A DNA stretch of 64,000 nt from contig DS990262.1 of NCBI GenBank assembly GCA_000155435.1, positions 533,062-597,061 of the forward strand. The letters are read 5' to 3'. The notes beneath the pieces were generated by a model. The model was not told where the DNA came from. It worked only from the letters and a program-made list of their open reading frames with translations, and searched no databases. Shown piece after piece: positions 15,261 through 23,738 of this stretch. Position 1 is the stretch's first letter, and each line of letters opens with the position of its first letter. The DNA comes from Clostridiales bacterium 1_7_47FAA (GTDB lineage: Bacteria; Bacillota; Clostridia; Lachnospirales; Lachnospiraceae). The position numbers and the translations under genes are program-made.

Positions 15261-16250
15261 ATGAAAGAATATAATGGTTTTAAGAACTGCGGCAGCTGGT
15301 ATAAGGGAAATATCCACAGCCATACCACGGTATCGGACGGCATGCTTACCCCGGAGCAGTCTGTAAAGCTGTATAAGGAAAACGGATATCATTTCCTTTG
15401 TTTTTCAGAACATGACATATTCACGGATTACAGGGAGCAGTTTAACACGGAAAACTTCATCATAGTGCCTGCCGTGGAAAGCAGCGTTGTGCTGTATCGG
15501 GCCAAAGGAACCAATGAGCGTTATAAGATACACCATCTCCACGGCATCCTTGGGACCCAGGCCATGCAGGACGCGGCGCCTCTTGGGACCTATAAGCATA
15601 TGCAGTATATCCCGCCCATGAAGTTCTTTGGGGAATGGACCGGGCCAAAGGCTGCCCAGGAGGTGGCGGATATGCTCAGGGACCATGGATGCGTGACAAC
15701 ATATAACCATCCTATCTGGAGCAGGGTGACAGAGGAAGAGTTCATATATACGGAGGGCGTCAGCTCCCTGGAAATCTATAACTTTAATACGGTCCAGGAA
15801 TCCAACACAGGATATGATGTGACCTACTGGGACAGGATGCTGCGCATGGGCAGGCGGATTAATGGCTTTGCCAGCGACGACAATCATAACGAGGGCCTTT
15901 TTGAAGATTCATGCGGCGGCTGGATCTGTGTCCAGGCACCGGACCTGAGCCATGACAGCATTGTACAGAACTTTATTGACGGCAATTACTATTCCTCTTC
16001 CGGACCGGAAATCCATGACTGGGGTGTAAGGGATGGGAAGGTGTGGATTGACACATCCGCTGTGAACCATGTAAACTTTGTATGTGGGAATATCATCAAT
16101 GACGGGACCACGGTCCTGGGGGAGCGGTTTAAGGATACGCTCAGCCACGCGGAATATCCACTGAAAGGCCATGAAACCTATGTGCGTGTGGAGGCAGTGG
16201 ACCGGTACGGACGTACTGCGTGGACAAATCCCATTTATCTGGAATGGTAG
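15261..16250 (+). CDS. PHP-domain phosphoesterase
   Basis: Cytoplasmic protein of 329 aa with the PHP (polymerase and histidinol phosphatase) metal site: GNIHSHTTVSDGMLTPEQ (HxH), CFSEHDIF, a mid Glu/His region (VPAVES, YNHPIW) and a late GFASDDNHNEG (DxH-like). Such proteins are metal-dependent phosphatases or nucleases; here the single-domain architecture favours hydrolysis of a small phosphorylated molecule. It follows the MFS gene by 24 bases and precedes the AGCS symporter. Its stop codon lies inside a tandem repeat. The substrate is not known. Confidence 0.8.
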   Translation: MKEYNGFKNCGSWYKGNIHSHTTVSDGMLTPEQSVKLYKENGYHFLCFSEHDIFTDYREQFNTENFIIVPAVESSVVLYRAKGTNERYKIHHLHGILGTQAMQDAAPLGTYKHMQYIPPMKFFGEWTGPKAAQEVADMLRDHGCVTTYNHPIWSRVTEEEFIYTEGVSSLEIYNFNTVQESNTGYDVTYWDRMLRMGRRINGFASDDNHNEGLFEDSCGGWICVQAPDLSHDSIVQNFIDGNYYSSSGPEIHDWGVRDGKVWIDTSAVNHVNFVCGNIINDGTTVLGERFKDTLSHAEYPLKGHETYVRVEAVDRYGRTAWTNPIYLEW

Positions 16251-16294
16251 ATGGTACGTAATGGTAGACAGTACGTAATGGTAGATGGTACGTA
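16244..16294. repeat. 17-bp tandem repeat, three copies
   Basis: ATGGTAGATGGTACGTA occurs at 16244, 16261 (two changes) and 16278. It spans the stop of the PHP gene and fills the gap to the ribosome site of the next gene, so it affects spacing, not coding. Confidence 0.85.
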
Positions 16295-16310
16295 AAGGAG
16301 GAAAGGAAGA

Positions 16311-17657
16311 ATGAAAGAATTTCAGGCGATTCTTACGGCCTTTGATGACTGGCTTTGGGGCAACTGGCTGCTGTTCGTGCTTCTGGGTGTCGGTATTTTG
16401 TATACAGTCATTACAGGGGGAATCCAGGTACGGCGTTTTGGATACATAATCAGGAAGACCGTGTGGGAGCCAATCCGTTCCAAGAATAAGGAATCCAAAG
16501 AGTCTGGAACCATTTCTTCTTTTCAGGCCCTGTGTACCGCGGTGGCGTCCTGTGTGGGAAGCGGCAATATCGTGGGTGTATCCACTGCCGTGCTGGCCGG
16601 AGGCATGGGTGCCATATTCTGGATGTGGGTTGCTGCCTTCGTGGGCATGGCAACCAAGTACGGGGAGATTATCCTGGGCATGCTGTACCGGGAAAAGAAC
16701 GAAGAGGGCAACTATGTGGGCGGCCCCATGTATTATATAAAGAAGGGGCTGCACACTCCCTGGCTGGCCACGCTCTGCGCCTTTTTCATGGTGACCCAGA
16801 TCATAGGAGGCAACTTCATCCAGTCCAATACCATAAGCGGAGTGATGAAGGAAAACTTCGGCGTTCCTTATCTGACGACCGGTATTGTGCTTGTCCTTCT
16901 TATCTTCGTCATAACCCTGGGCGGGCTTAAGCGGCTGGCCCATGTGGCCCAGACCCTGGTTCCGTCTATGGCCCTGATATATGTGGTGGGCGGTCTTGTG
17001 ATCATCCTTGCAAACATTACCAAGGTGCCGGGGGTATTTGCGGACATTTTTGCCGGGGCATTCGGCCTGAGGGCCATGGCGGGGGGCGCCATGGGTTCCA
17101 TGCTGATTGCAATGCAGAAGGGAGTGGCCCGCGGCCTCTATTCCAATGAAGCAGGTGAAGGCTCGGCTCCTGTCATCCACTCAGCCGCACAGGTGAACCA
17201 CCCGGTTGAGCAGGGAATCACAGGCGTGGCCGAAGTATTTCTGGATACATTTGTCATCTGCACCATTACAGGATTGATTTTAGGAGTGACCGGGGTGCTG
17301 GATTCCGGGGCGCCGGGGAATGTGCTGGCAATCAATGCATTTGCAAGCGTGTGGGAACCGCTGCGGTATGTGGTGGCCCTCTGCCTGCTGCTTTTCTCTT
17401 CCACAACCCTTATGAGCCAGTGGTACTTTGGCTTTGTGGGCCTGAATTATATATTCGGGAGCAAGGTGGCGGGAAAGTTTAAATACATTTTCCCGTGCTT
17501 CTGTATTGTTGGGGCATTGGCGGAAATCGAGCTGGTATGGGTAATCCAGGATATTGCCCTGGGACTGCTTACGATTCCAAACCTGATTGCAATGGTGGTG
17601 CTTGCGCCTCAGGTCAGGAAGGCTACGAAGGAGTATTTTACAAAAATAAATGTTTAG
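16311..17657 (+). CDS. Sodium:alanine/glycine symporter (AGCS family)
   Basis: Membrane carrier of 448 aa with about 11 hydrophobic segments and AGCS signatures: QVRRFGYIIRKTVWEPI, GTISSFQALCTAVASCVGSGNIVGV, GGPMYYIKKGL and GVARGLYSNEAGEGSAP. The family imports alanine, glycine and sometimes D-amino acids or serine with sodium or protons. AAAGGAGG precedes the ATG. It is last in the MFS-PHP-AGCS operon facing the serine dehydratase operon, which favours a small neutral amino acid such as serine or alanine. Confidence 0.93.
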   Translation: MKEFQAILTAFDDWLWGNWLLFVLLGVGILYTVITGGIQVRRFGYIIRKTVWEPIRSKNKESKESGTISSFQALCTAVASCVGSGNIVGVSTAVLAGGMGAIFWMWVAAFVGMATKYGEIILGMLYREKNEEGNYVGGPMYYIKKGLHTPWLATLCAFFMVTQIIGGNFIQSNTISGVMKENFGVPYLTTGIVLVLLIFVITLGGLKRLAHVAQTLVPSMALIYVVGGLVIILANITKVPGVFADIFAGAFGLRAMAGGAMGSMLIAMQKGVARGLYSNEAGEGSAPVIHSAAQVNHPVEQGITGVAEVFLDTFVICTITGLILGVTGVLDSGAPGNVLAINAFASVWEPLRYVVALCLLLFSSTTLMSQWYFGFVGLNYIFGSKVAGKFKYIFPCFCIVGALAEIELVWVIQDIALGLLTIPNLIAMVVLAPQVRKATKEYFTKINV

Positions 17658-17696
17658 CGGATGCGTTCCGTTCAGGAGGACGTATCCACGAAGGGG

Positions 17697-17732
17697 CCGG
17701 GGCAGGCGGTAAATCAGATGCCCCGGTCTTTT
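17697..17732 (+). terminator. Terminator of the MFS-PHP-AGCS operon
   Basis: CCGGGGCA pairs perfectly with TGCCCCGG across a 14-base loop and is followed by TCTTTTCC. Confidence 0.75.
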
Positions 17733-18013
17733 CCGTCTGATTGAATTGTAATTTATCACCTGGGTTTTAGGACTTGATATCAGGACTTGATATCAGGGCT
17801 TATTTTACCCTTGATTATTCCGCGGATATTATGTATAATATGACCACAGATGATTTCATTCCGACATCTGCCTGTGCAGTGGCACAGAGACGGGGATTCT
17901 TTCTGAAACCCGTGATTTCCCATTAACAGCATCAGAATAAAGACGCCGTACATTGACAATTTCATAGGATTTGCAGTCTGTTATCCTTACAGGTTGATAT
18001 AGTACCGGGAGGG
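17733..18013. other. Intergenic region with a 13-bp duplication
   Basis: No gene is seen. AGGACTTGATATC is repeated head to tail at 17769 and 17782. A TTGACA at 17953 has no -10 at a correct distance, and TATAGT at 17998 has no matching -35, so I cannot place the promoter of the next gene. Confidence 0.5.
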
Positions 18014-18019
18014 ATGGTC

Positions 18020-19216
18020 ATGACAGGGAAAAGAAGAGCTAAAAGAAGGGTTAAAAGGCAGGACTGGAAAGCGGTACGGCTGCTGACAGCGCTGCTGGTT
18101 ATTTTGACATGGATGATACAGTTGGACAGCAGGATGGACTTTGTATACGCCCAGACACAGATGCCGGACAAAGATCCGGTTCTGGAAGGAGACATGCTTT
18201 ATATCACAAGGAAAATGGAAGCCGGGCCGGAAGCAGCGGGCGCCGGGATTAAGGCGGGACAGGCAGCAGGTGCTAAAGCCGGGACAGCGGCGGGCCAGAC
18301 AGCAGATGCCCAGGCGGTGGCGGGCCAGATAGCAGATGCCCAGTTAGCAGATGCCCAGGCAGCAGATACCCAGACAGCAGATGCCCAGGCGGTCCCGGAT
18401 ATTCCACCTGAGTCTTATTGGGACAGGAATGGACGCGAGTATGTGCTGGACCACTATGAGGTGAAGGAGATTCCTGGCCATATGGTGGGCAGGGTGTTGG
18501 AAAAGCAGGTGGTTTATTCAGATGTAGAAGGCGCGGAGGGACTTCCGGAATCCATTTCCGTCACGGAGGAAGTGTCGGGGATACCGGCAGAAGGGGAATT
18601 GTATATACGGGACAGCCGGATTGTAAGGGAAGAATGGCGGGACGGTTTCCAGGCGCCGGTACTGTTTCATTCCTATGGCGCGGATGAATACCAGACAGGC
18701 TCCCTGGTCATAAGCGGTGAGGATGTGCTGGCTTCGGCAGTGGAGTCGCAGGAAGGCATTCTGGAGGTCATGGGCCTTTCACCGCAGCAATACCGCATCC
18801 ATTCCATGACATGGGACGGTGAGGCGTTTGAGGATGAAGATGGGCAGCTATGCCGCAGGGCAATGGCTGAGGGGCAGAAGCTGGTACGTGATTATGAGAT
18901 TACATATGAGGGGGAGGTAGCGTATATGGAGCCGGTATCTTATGAGATGGAGATGGCCTACCGTCCGGTGCTGCCCTCCCGGGTATGGCTGGATGAGGAA
19001 GGGACGGATACCTTGGCGGGGGAGGTGGCGCAGGAACCTTCAACCACAGGGGAGGGTGGTCCGTTGTGGTACTGGGTCCGCAGCGGTTTTGTGATTACGG
19101 TGGGCGCAGGGCTTATTGGTATCTGTGCAGGAGTCCTGGCCCTGGCAGTATCCTGGCTCAGGCAGAGAAAGAAGGAGCAGGACCGGAAATATCTTCCGGA
19201 CAACATAAGCGGTTGA
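18020..19216 (+). CDS. Two-TM membrane-anchored surface protein of unknown function
   Basis: I do not recognise a family. ATG at 18020 is preferred over ATG 18014 because GGGAGGG ends one base before 18014. A very basic N-terminus (GKRRAKRRVKR) leads to a transmembrane/signal segment (about residues 20-38). An Ala-rich stretch with ADAQ repeats spans about 75-130, followed by an acidic extracellular domain with no Cys-rich or catalytic motif I can name. A second helix (VITVGAGLIGICAGVLALAVSWL) near residues 360-382 is followed by a basic cytoplasmic tail. The layout is that of an outside domain held by a C-terminal anchor. It stands just ahead of the purine nucleoside phosphorylase gene. Confidence 0.6.
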   Translation: MTGKRRAKRRVKRQDWKAVRLLTALLVILTWMIQLDSRMDFVYAQTQMPDKDPVLEGDMLYITRKMEAGPEAAGAGIKAGQAAGAKAGTAAGQTADAQAVAGQIADAQLADAQAADTQTADAQAVPDIPPESYWDRNGREYVLDHYEVKEIPGHMVGRVLEKQVVYSDVEGAEGLPESISVTEEVSGIPAEGELYIRDSRIVREEWRDGFQAPVLFHSYGADEYQTGSLVISGEDVLASAVESQEGILEVMGLSPQQYRIHSMTWDGEAFEDEDGQLCRRAMAEGQKLVRDYEITYEGEVAYMEPVSYEMEMAYRPVLPSRVWLDEEGTDTLAGEVAQEPSTTGEGGPLWYWVRSGFVITVGAGLIGICAGVLALAVSWLRQRKKEQDRKYLPDNISG

Positions 19217-19242
19217 GGCCCAAAGCAGACATGTGTTATACT
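19213..19242 (+). promoter_or_regulatory. Possible promoter for purine nucleoside phosphorylase
   Basis: TTGAGG, an 18-base spacer and TATACT overlap the stop of the upstream gene. Transcription would begin near 19249, which favours the ATG at 19276 as start. Confidence 0.4.
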
Positions 19243-19275
19243 TTAGGGAGTGAATAAATGAAAAGGAGAACAGAT

Positions 19276-20109
19276 ATGACAAATCCGGTATATGAAAAAT
19301 TAATGAACTGCTATGCCAGTGTAAAGGACAGGCTTCCTTTCAGGCCCAAGGCAGCCCTTATTCTGGGTTCCGGCCTGGGTGATTATGCGGACCAGACCGA
19401 GGTGGAAGGCGTGATTGATTATCATGATATAGAAGGTTTTCCGGTATCAACGGTAGCCGGACACAAGGGGAGGTTTGTATTTGCACATATTAATGGCGTG
19501 CCGGTGGTCATGATGCAGGGCCGTGTCCATTATTATGAGGGGTATCCCATGACGGATGTGGTGCTTCCGGTCAGGCTCATGAAGCTGATGGGAGCGGAAA
19601 TCCTGTTCCTGACCAATGCCGCGGGCGGGGTTAATCATGACTATGCAGCAGGGGACTTCATGCTGATCAGGGACCAGATTGCCTGCTTTGTACCGTCTCC
19701 GCTGATTGGGCAGAACCTGGATGAGCTGGGGCCGAGATTTGCTGATATGAGCCAGATATATGATAACAAGCTGTGCGATGTAATCAGGACAGCCGCCAGG
19801 GAGCTGGATATCCGGATTCAGGAGGGAGTCTATGTACAGCTGACAGGACCTGCCTATGAAACGCCCCAGGAGGTAAGGATGTGCAGAATCCTGGGCGGTG
19901 ATGCAGTGGGCATGAGCACTGCCTGCGAAGCCGTGGCGGCCAACCATATGGGGATGAGGGTATGCGGGATATCCTGTATTACCAACCTGGCATGCGGCAT
20001 GACGGACACGCCCCTTTCCCACGAAGAGGTTCAGGAAACCTCAGACAGGGTGGCTCCCCTGTTTAAGAAATTAGTGTCAGAATCCATTGGAAGAATGGGA
20101 ATTCTCTAA
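19276..20109 (+). CDS. punA: Purine-nucleoside phosphorylase (trimeric, PNP class I)
   Basis: Cleaves guanosine/inosine-type nucleosides with phosphate to base and ribose-1-phosphate in purine salvage. Start 19276 has AAAAGGAG 7 bases ahead and gives 277 aa, the normal family length; ATG 19258 has a weaker site. Motifs include ALILGSGLGDYAD (phosphate Ser), VAGHKGRFV (phosphate His), MQGRVHYYEGY, FLTNAAGGVN with the purine-site region and GPAYETPQEVRM plus VGMSTACEAVAANHMGM. The last carries the ribose-binding Met and the conserved Glu/His region. Confidence 0.95.
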   Translation: MTNPVYEKLMNCYASVKDRLPFRPKAALILGSGLGDYADQTEVEGVIDYHDIEGFPVSTVAGHKGRFVFAHINGVPVVMMQGRVHYYEGYPMTDVVLPVRLMKLMGAEILFLTNAAGGVNHDYAAGDFMLIRDQIACFVPSPLIGQNLDELGPRFADMSQIYDNKLCDVIRTAARELDIRIQEGVYVQLTGPAYETPQEVRMCRILGGDAVGMSTACEAVAANHMGMRVCGISCITNLACGMTDTPLSHEEVQETSDRVAPLFKKLVSESIGRMGIL

Positions 20110-20253
20110 TATTTTAGGAAAAATTAAAGAAAAAGACATAGTAAAATAGTGTTTTTCGTAGTAATATGTATCGTGAGCGCGGCGGGGGCATTAAGCCGCT
20201 GCGCCTCAAAGAAAACGCATCATGTGTCAGCAACAGAAAAGAGGAGATTCATT

Positions 20254-21090
20254 ATGAAAAAACACTATTTAGCAATCGCTGTCCTGGCTATGGCCCTTGG
20301 TATGACAGCGTGTTCATCAAAGACAAGTGAGACAACAGCAGATACCACCGCAGCTACCACGGCGGTTGAGACAACAGCAGAAACCGATGCATCCGCTGAG
20401 GATGAGGAGGAAGACTACTACTATGGTTTTGTCGGGGAAGTGAATGACAAGGTCATAACCGTTGCGGATGACGAAGGCAAGGAAGTCAGGTTTGACGTGT
20501 CAGCGGCCAAGGTAGAGGGAGCAGATGCCATTGGAACAGGTGACGAGGTAGAGGTGGCTTACAGCGGCCAGCTGTCAGAAGACGTTACAAAGGCAAAATC
20601 AGTGGATATCATTACCTCCGCTGCTGCAGAAGCAGCTGCAGAGGCTGCCGCGGAGATTGACGAGACTATAAGCGGCACCATTGAGAAGGCAGATGACAAG
20701 ACCCTGACATTGAAGACAGAAGATGGTACATATACCTTCAACACCATCATTGCCCAGAAGGTGACCAAAGACGGTATCAAGGCCGGGGCAGAGGCTGATG
20801 TGACATTCTACGGAGATTTAGAGGATGAGGAAGATAAGCCGGTTGCGACTAAAATCGTGACAGAGGATGCCATGGATACGCCGGAGGCAAAGGTGAACGC
20901 CCTTACAGGCAAGGTGGTTGAGGTTAAGACAAATTATGTGGTATTAGAGACTGCAGACCCCGATAATACCCTGTTTACCTTTGTTGGCACGGATGGTATG
21001 TTTGATAAGCTGAAGGTTGGCGATACGGCCACGGTTGCCTACGAAGGAACCTTGACTGACAAGTCCATTATGGCTACTGGCCTGAAGTAG
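20254..21090 (+). CDS. Lipoprotein with three beta-rich repeats, unknown function
   Basis: Start at 20254 is set by GAGGAG; the longer frame from 20149 has no ribosome site. The N-terminus is a lipoprotein signal ending in GMTACSS, followed by a Thr/Ala/Glu-rich linker and then three similar beta-rich modules: YYYGFVGEVNDKVITVADDEGKEV, ISGTIEKADDKTLTLKTEDGTY and ALTGKVVEVKTNYVVLETADP. Each carries a following GDEVEVAY or GDTATVAY-like strand, suggesting small OB-like barrels. An Ala-rich spacer (EAAAEAAAE) separates modules one and two. No enzyme motif is visible. It is monocistronic, with a terminator 29 bases after the stop. Confidence 0.7.
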   Translation: MKKHYLAIAVLAMALGMTACSSKTSETTADTTAATTAVETTAETDASAEDEEEDYYYGFVGEVNDKVITVADDEGKEVRFDVSAAKVEGADAIGTGDEVEVAYSGQLSEDVTKAKSVDIITSAAAEAAAEAAAEIDETISGTIEKADDKTLTLKTEDGTYTFNTIIAQKVTKDGIKAGAEADVTFYGDLEDEEDKPVATKIVTEDAMDTPEAKVNALTGKVVEVKTNYVVLETADPDNTLFTFVGTDGMFDKLKVGDTATVAYEGTLTDKSIMATGLK

Positions 21091-21118
21091 GTTAAAAAGG
21101 CTTTATGATGATTGAAAA

Positions 21119-21154
21119 TGCTGCCCTGGGAATTTTTTCCGGGACAGCATTTTT
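21119..21154 (+). terminator. Terminator of the lipoprotein gene
   Basis: TGCTGCCCTGGGAA pairs with TTCCGGGACAGCA (a G-T pair and a bulge) across a short T-rich loop and is followed by TTTTTAT. Confidence 0.8.
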
Positions 21155-21303
21155 ATATCTGGTTCTGTTGCATACCGGTTTTATGTTTTGTGAAATAATG
21201 GCAATCCGGCATGGATAAGTAGAAACATATAAATGTATCATTAGGGAACGCCGTGTTTCTGTCCTGTGGGATATGAAGGGAAGGCAGGCGTTTATACGAG
21301 ATG

Positions 21304-21355
21304 AAAAAAGGCAGGTAAAAGCAGTGTAGAGGCACTCGCTTTTATCTGCCTTTTA
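21304..21355. terminator. Terminator of the LacI-arginase-like unit (bidirectional)
   Basis: AAAAAAGGCAGGTAAAAGC pairs with GCTTTTATCTGCCTTTTAT; the loop itself can fold through AGTG and CACT. It lies 12 bases after the minus-strand stop at 21367 and has T-tracts on both strands. Confidence 0.88.
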
Positions 21356-21366
21356 TTATGCTCATG

Positions 21367-22314
21367 TTATACCAATTCAGGAAAATATCTCCAATCTTCC
21401 AGTCCTGATGAGACTATCCTTAAGCCGCTTAATGTCAAGGAATCCTGCCCGGGAACCTCGGTGTCAAAGTAGAAGCCATATGTGCCATAAACCAGAACTT
21501 TTCCGGTCTGCATTACAGCGCGGATATTGTTCATGACCGTATCGATGGATGGACCGCCTTCTGCCACGCAGGCCGCATTGGGAACATGGCGGTTATTGAG
21601 TATGTCTGCATCTATATGGAGGTAAATGGCATCTACCTTTTGCGCCAGATTATTCACACTTTCTTTCCAAAGGCATTCATTTTCAAATCCTTCGGATTTT
21701 ATCCAGTTGATATGAGAACCTTCTACAATTTCTAAGGCGCCATCGTCATCAATTTCAGCTTCGCGGAAATCACTGAGAATCACAAGATGGTCATCATAAG
21801 GAATCTCCAGCCCGGCAGCAGCACGCCAGTCCTCCATGTCCACACCCAGGATTGCAGCCATATCCATACCTCCCAGAATGCCTGTATGGGTGACTGCCGG
21901 AGTTGACATGTCACTATGGGCGTCCAGATAGATGATACCTACTTTTTTGTCAGCACCAATGGCACGCTGGATGCCTCCGCATACCCCAACTGCATCTTTG
22001 CAGTAACCACCTGTCAGCAGTACGGCTTCTTTGTTTGATAGATGCTGGAAGACAGAGTCAGAAACCTGCCTGGTCAGGGTGAGATATACTTCTTCATCAT
22101 CTTCTGGATCATAAACAATTTCTTCTACGGAGTATGGAACCCCTGCTTTGCCGTATATGCCGCAGAGTTTATAATCGTCCAGCTCACGGTATTTTTTCCA
22201 GTGCTGGATGTCAGAATAGATTCCTTCCCGTATATGCAGCGGGTCTGGTCCCCAGTTTAAATCGCCATATGGTATTTCAATAACACCTAGATGGTTAAGT
22301 TTTTTTGTAGTCAT
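21367..22314 (-). CDS. Arginase/agmatinase-fold (ureohydrolase family) protein
   Basis: Ureohydrolase-fold protein of 315 aa. Metal motifs are LDAHSDMSTPAVTHTG (the DxHxD block) and YLHIDADILNN (the DxD block). The usual first block GG(D)H is here LLTGGYCKDAVG, so the first metal His appears to be Cys. Family members hydrolyse guanidino compounds to urea or formamide plus an amine. The gene is 16 bases after the LacI gene and shares its unit, and it borders an ABC-transporter and hydrolase island, so it probably acts in the same pathway. The substrate is not known, and with the Cys change activity itself needs proof. Confidence 0.8.
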   Translation of the reverse strand: MTTKKLNHLGVIEIPYGDLNWGPDPLHIREGIYSDIQHWKKYRELDDYKLCGIYGKAGVPYSVEEIVYDPEDDEEVYLTLTRQVSDSVFQHLSNKEAVLLTGGYCKDAVGVCGGIQRAIGADKKVGIIYLDAHSDMSTPAVTHTGILGGMDMAAILGVDMEDWRAAAGLEIPYDDHLVILSDFREAEIDDDGALEIVEGSHINWIKSEGFENECLWKESVNNLAQKVDAIYLHIDADILNNRHVPNAACVAEGGPSIDTVMNNIRAVMQTGKVLVYGTYGFYFDTEVPGQDSLTLSGLRIVSSGLEDWRYFPELV

Positions 22315-22330
22315 TACAAGATACCTCCTT

Positions 22331-23380
22331 TTATTTTTTGAGATTTAAATATGACAGATCGCAGTTAATGAAAATATGTGCAGGAGAGAAATTATCTCCC
22401 TTCCGGATGCTGTCGATTAACGTGTCAACTGCTGTGGATGCCAGTTCCTGGGGGCGTTGTGTTACCAGGCTTACGATTTTCTGATAAATATCCTGGTTTT
22501 CACCGGAGATATATTCAACAAAGGACATGTTGAAATCATCAAAAACCCCGATTTCAAAATCTGTTGAATTGGCATATTTGGTCAGAGGAAGCAGGTTGCA
22601 GAAATGCTGTACATCTGAGCCTGTATGGATAATAAATGCCGTGAATTCAATGGAAGAATTCATGAGGGAATAAATGGGCTGCTGCCTATAATCCCTGTCA
22701 GGATAAATGATTTCATTATATCCGGGCAGGGAATATTCACCTGTGACCTGATAGTATCCATTTAGCCGCTCCAACGAGACGTTGGTTAATGTAGCTTTGT
22801 TCTGGATGATACTTAATATATTCTTGTGTCCCCGCTTTATCATGCTTTCGGTCAGACTGTAAATCCCTTTCTTATTATGGGATGTGACAAATGAAAACTC
22901 GGAATTGTTGGGATAACAGTCGAGAAACAAAAAAGGGATTTTCCATTCGGATATTTTTTTAAGATAATTCTTGTTATTGGCATTCGCAAAAGAATCCATT
23001 ATGATACCGGAAACCTGTAATGAATGGCAAAGCTCCAGATATTTGTATTCCAGGGAGTTATCTTCCCTGCTGTCAAAGACGATGACGGAATAACCGTTTT
23101 CGTAAGCTTTTCTGGTAATGGTATCAGAGATGGTGGACATAAATTTGCTTTCCAAGTTAGGTAATATAAGGGCGATTGTTTTATTCAGCTTAGGCATTGG
23201 TGAGACATTTATGACTTCTCCGGAAGGCATATAATCCAATTCATTTGCAATGTGCAGAATCTGAGCCCTCTTTTCATCTGATACACGTACCGGGCGGTTA
23301 TTGATGACCCTGGATACCAGTGATTTGGATACATGTGCTTTATCAGCAATTACCTGTAAAGTGACATTCCTATTGTTCAT
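22331..23380 (-). CDS. LacI-family transcriptional regulator
   Basis: Regulator of 349 aa with an N-terminal LacI helix-turn-helix (VTLQVIADKAHVSKSLVSRVINNRPVRVSDEKRAQIL, residues 5-40) and a hinge helix region, then a two-lobed effector domain (KTIALILPNLESKFMSTISDTI, VSGIIMDSF, FEIGVFDDFN). It is divergent from the ABC-transporter operon and upstream of the arginase-fold gene, so it most likely controls both sides. The effector is unknown. Confidence 0.93.
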   Translation of the reverse strand: MNNRNVTLQVIADKAHVSKSLVSRVINNRPVRVSDEKRAQILHIANELDYMPSGEVINVSPMPKLNKTIALILPNLESKFMSTISDTITRKAYENGYSVIVFDSREDNSLEYKYLELCHSLQVSGIIMDSFANANNKNYLKKISEWKIPFLFLDCYPNNSEFSFVTSHNKKGIYSLTESMIKRGHKNILSIIQNKATLTNVSLERLNGYYQVTGEYSLPGYNEIIYPDRDYRQQPIYSLMNSSIEFTAFIIHTGSDVQHFCNLLPLTKYANSTDFEIGVFDDFNMSFVEYISGENQDIYQKIVSLVTQRPQELASTAVDTLIDSIRKGDNFSPAHIFINCDLSYLNLKK

Positions 23381-23603
23381 TTATCCTCTCCTTATGCGAA
23401 GTAAACATTTATCTTAATAGTGATTGTATCAGCAGGGGGCAAAAGAGTCAATAGAAAAATATTTAAAACAACCATTCACTTTATAAAGAGTTTACAGAAA
23501 AAATGTAGCAAATAACAATGAAATTTTGATGTAAATAAATAAATTGTGCGAAATATACAAAAAAGCATTCAAAAGATTGTGGAAAAAGTAATGTAAAAAA
23601 GGC

Positions 23604-23633
23604 TTGTGATAAACATTGTACCATTGCTACAAT
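23604..23633 (+). promoter_or_regulatory. Predicted promoter of the ABC transporter operon with inverted repeat
   Basis: TTGTGA, an 18-base spacer and TACAAT precede the operon by about 100 bases. The inverted repeat TTGTA-N7-TACAA (23616-23632) overlaps the -10 and may be an operator for the LacI protein. Confidence 0.5.
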
Positions 23634-23681
23634 ACTTTTAACGAGAGAAAACAGAGGCAACCATAGCGGGGAGGTAAATAT

Positions 23682-23711
23682 ATGAATAATAATGAGAGGC
23701 ATACTTTATAA
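23682..23711 (+). CDS. Possible 9-codon leader peptide
   Basis: GGGGAGG sits ideally before an ATG that opens only nine codons (MNNNERHTL, then TAA), 27 bases before the ABC ATPase start. It has the ribosome site of a real gene but may be chance; the three Asn codons in a row could act as an attenuator-type sensor. No antiterminator stem is obvious. Confidence 0.3.
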   Translation: MNNNERHTL

Positions 23712-23738
23712 AGGATGGAATCCGGAACAGGAGGAACT

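Noticed and set aside
15909-17180. 423-codon antisense frame opposite the PHP and AGCS genes
   Set aside because: His/Gly-rich, no family features, and it covers two clear genes on the other strand.
17953-17981. Promoter from TTGACA at 17953
   Set aside because: No -10 hexamer is found at 16-18 bases.
20160-20253. Riboswitch in the leader of the lipoprotein gene
   Set aside because: One GC-rich hairpin is present but no known aptamer signature or terminator pair.
21161-21172. GGTTCTGTTGCA, like the end of an IS6-family element
   Set aside because: Only 12 bases match, with no second end and no transposase; it is probably chance.
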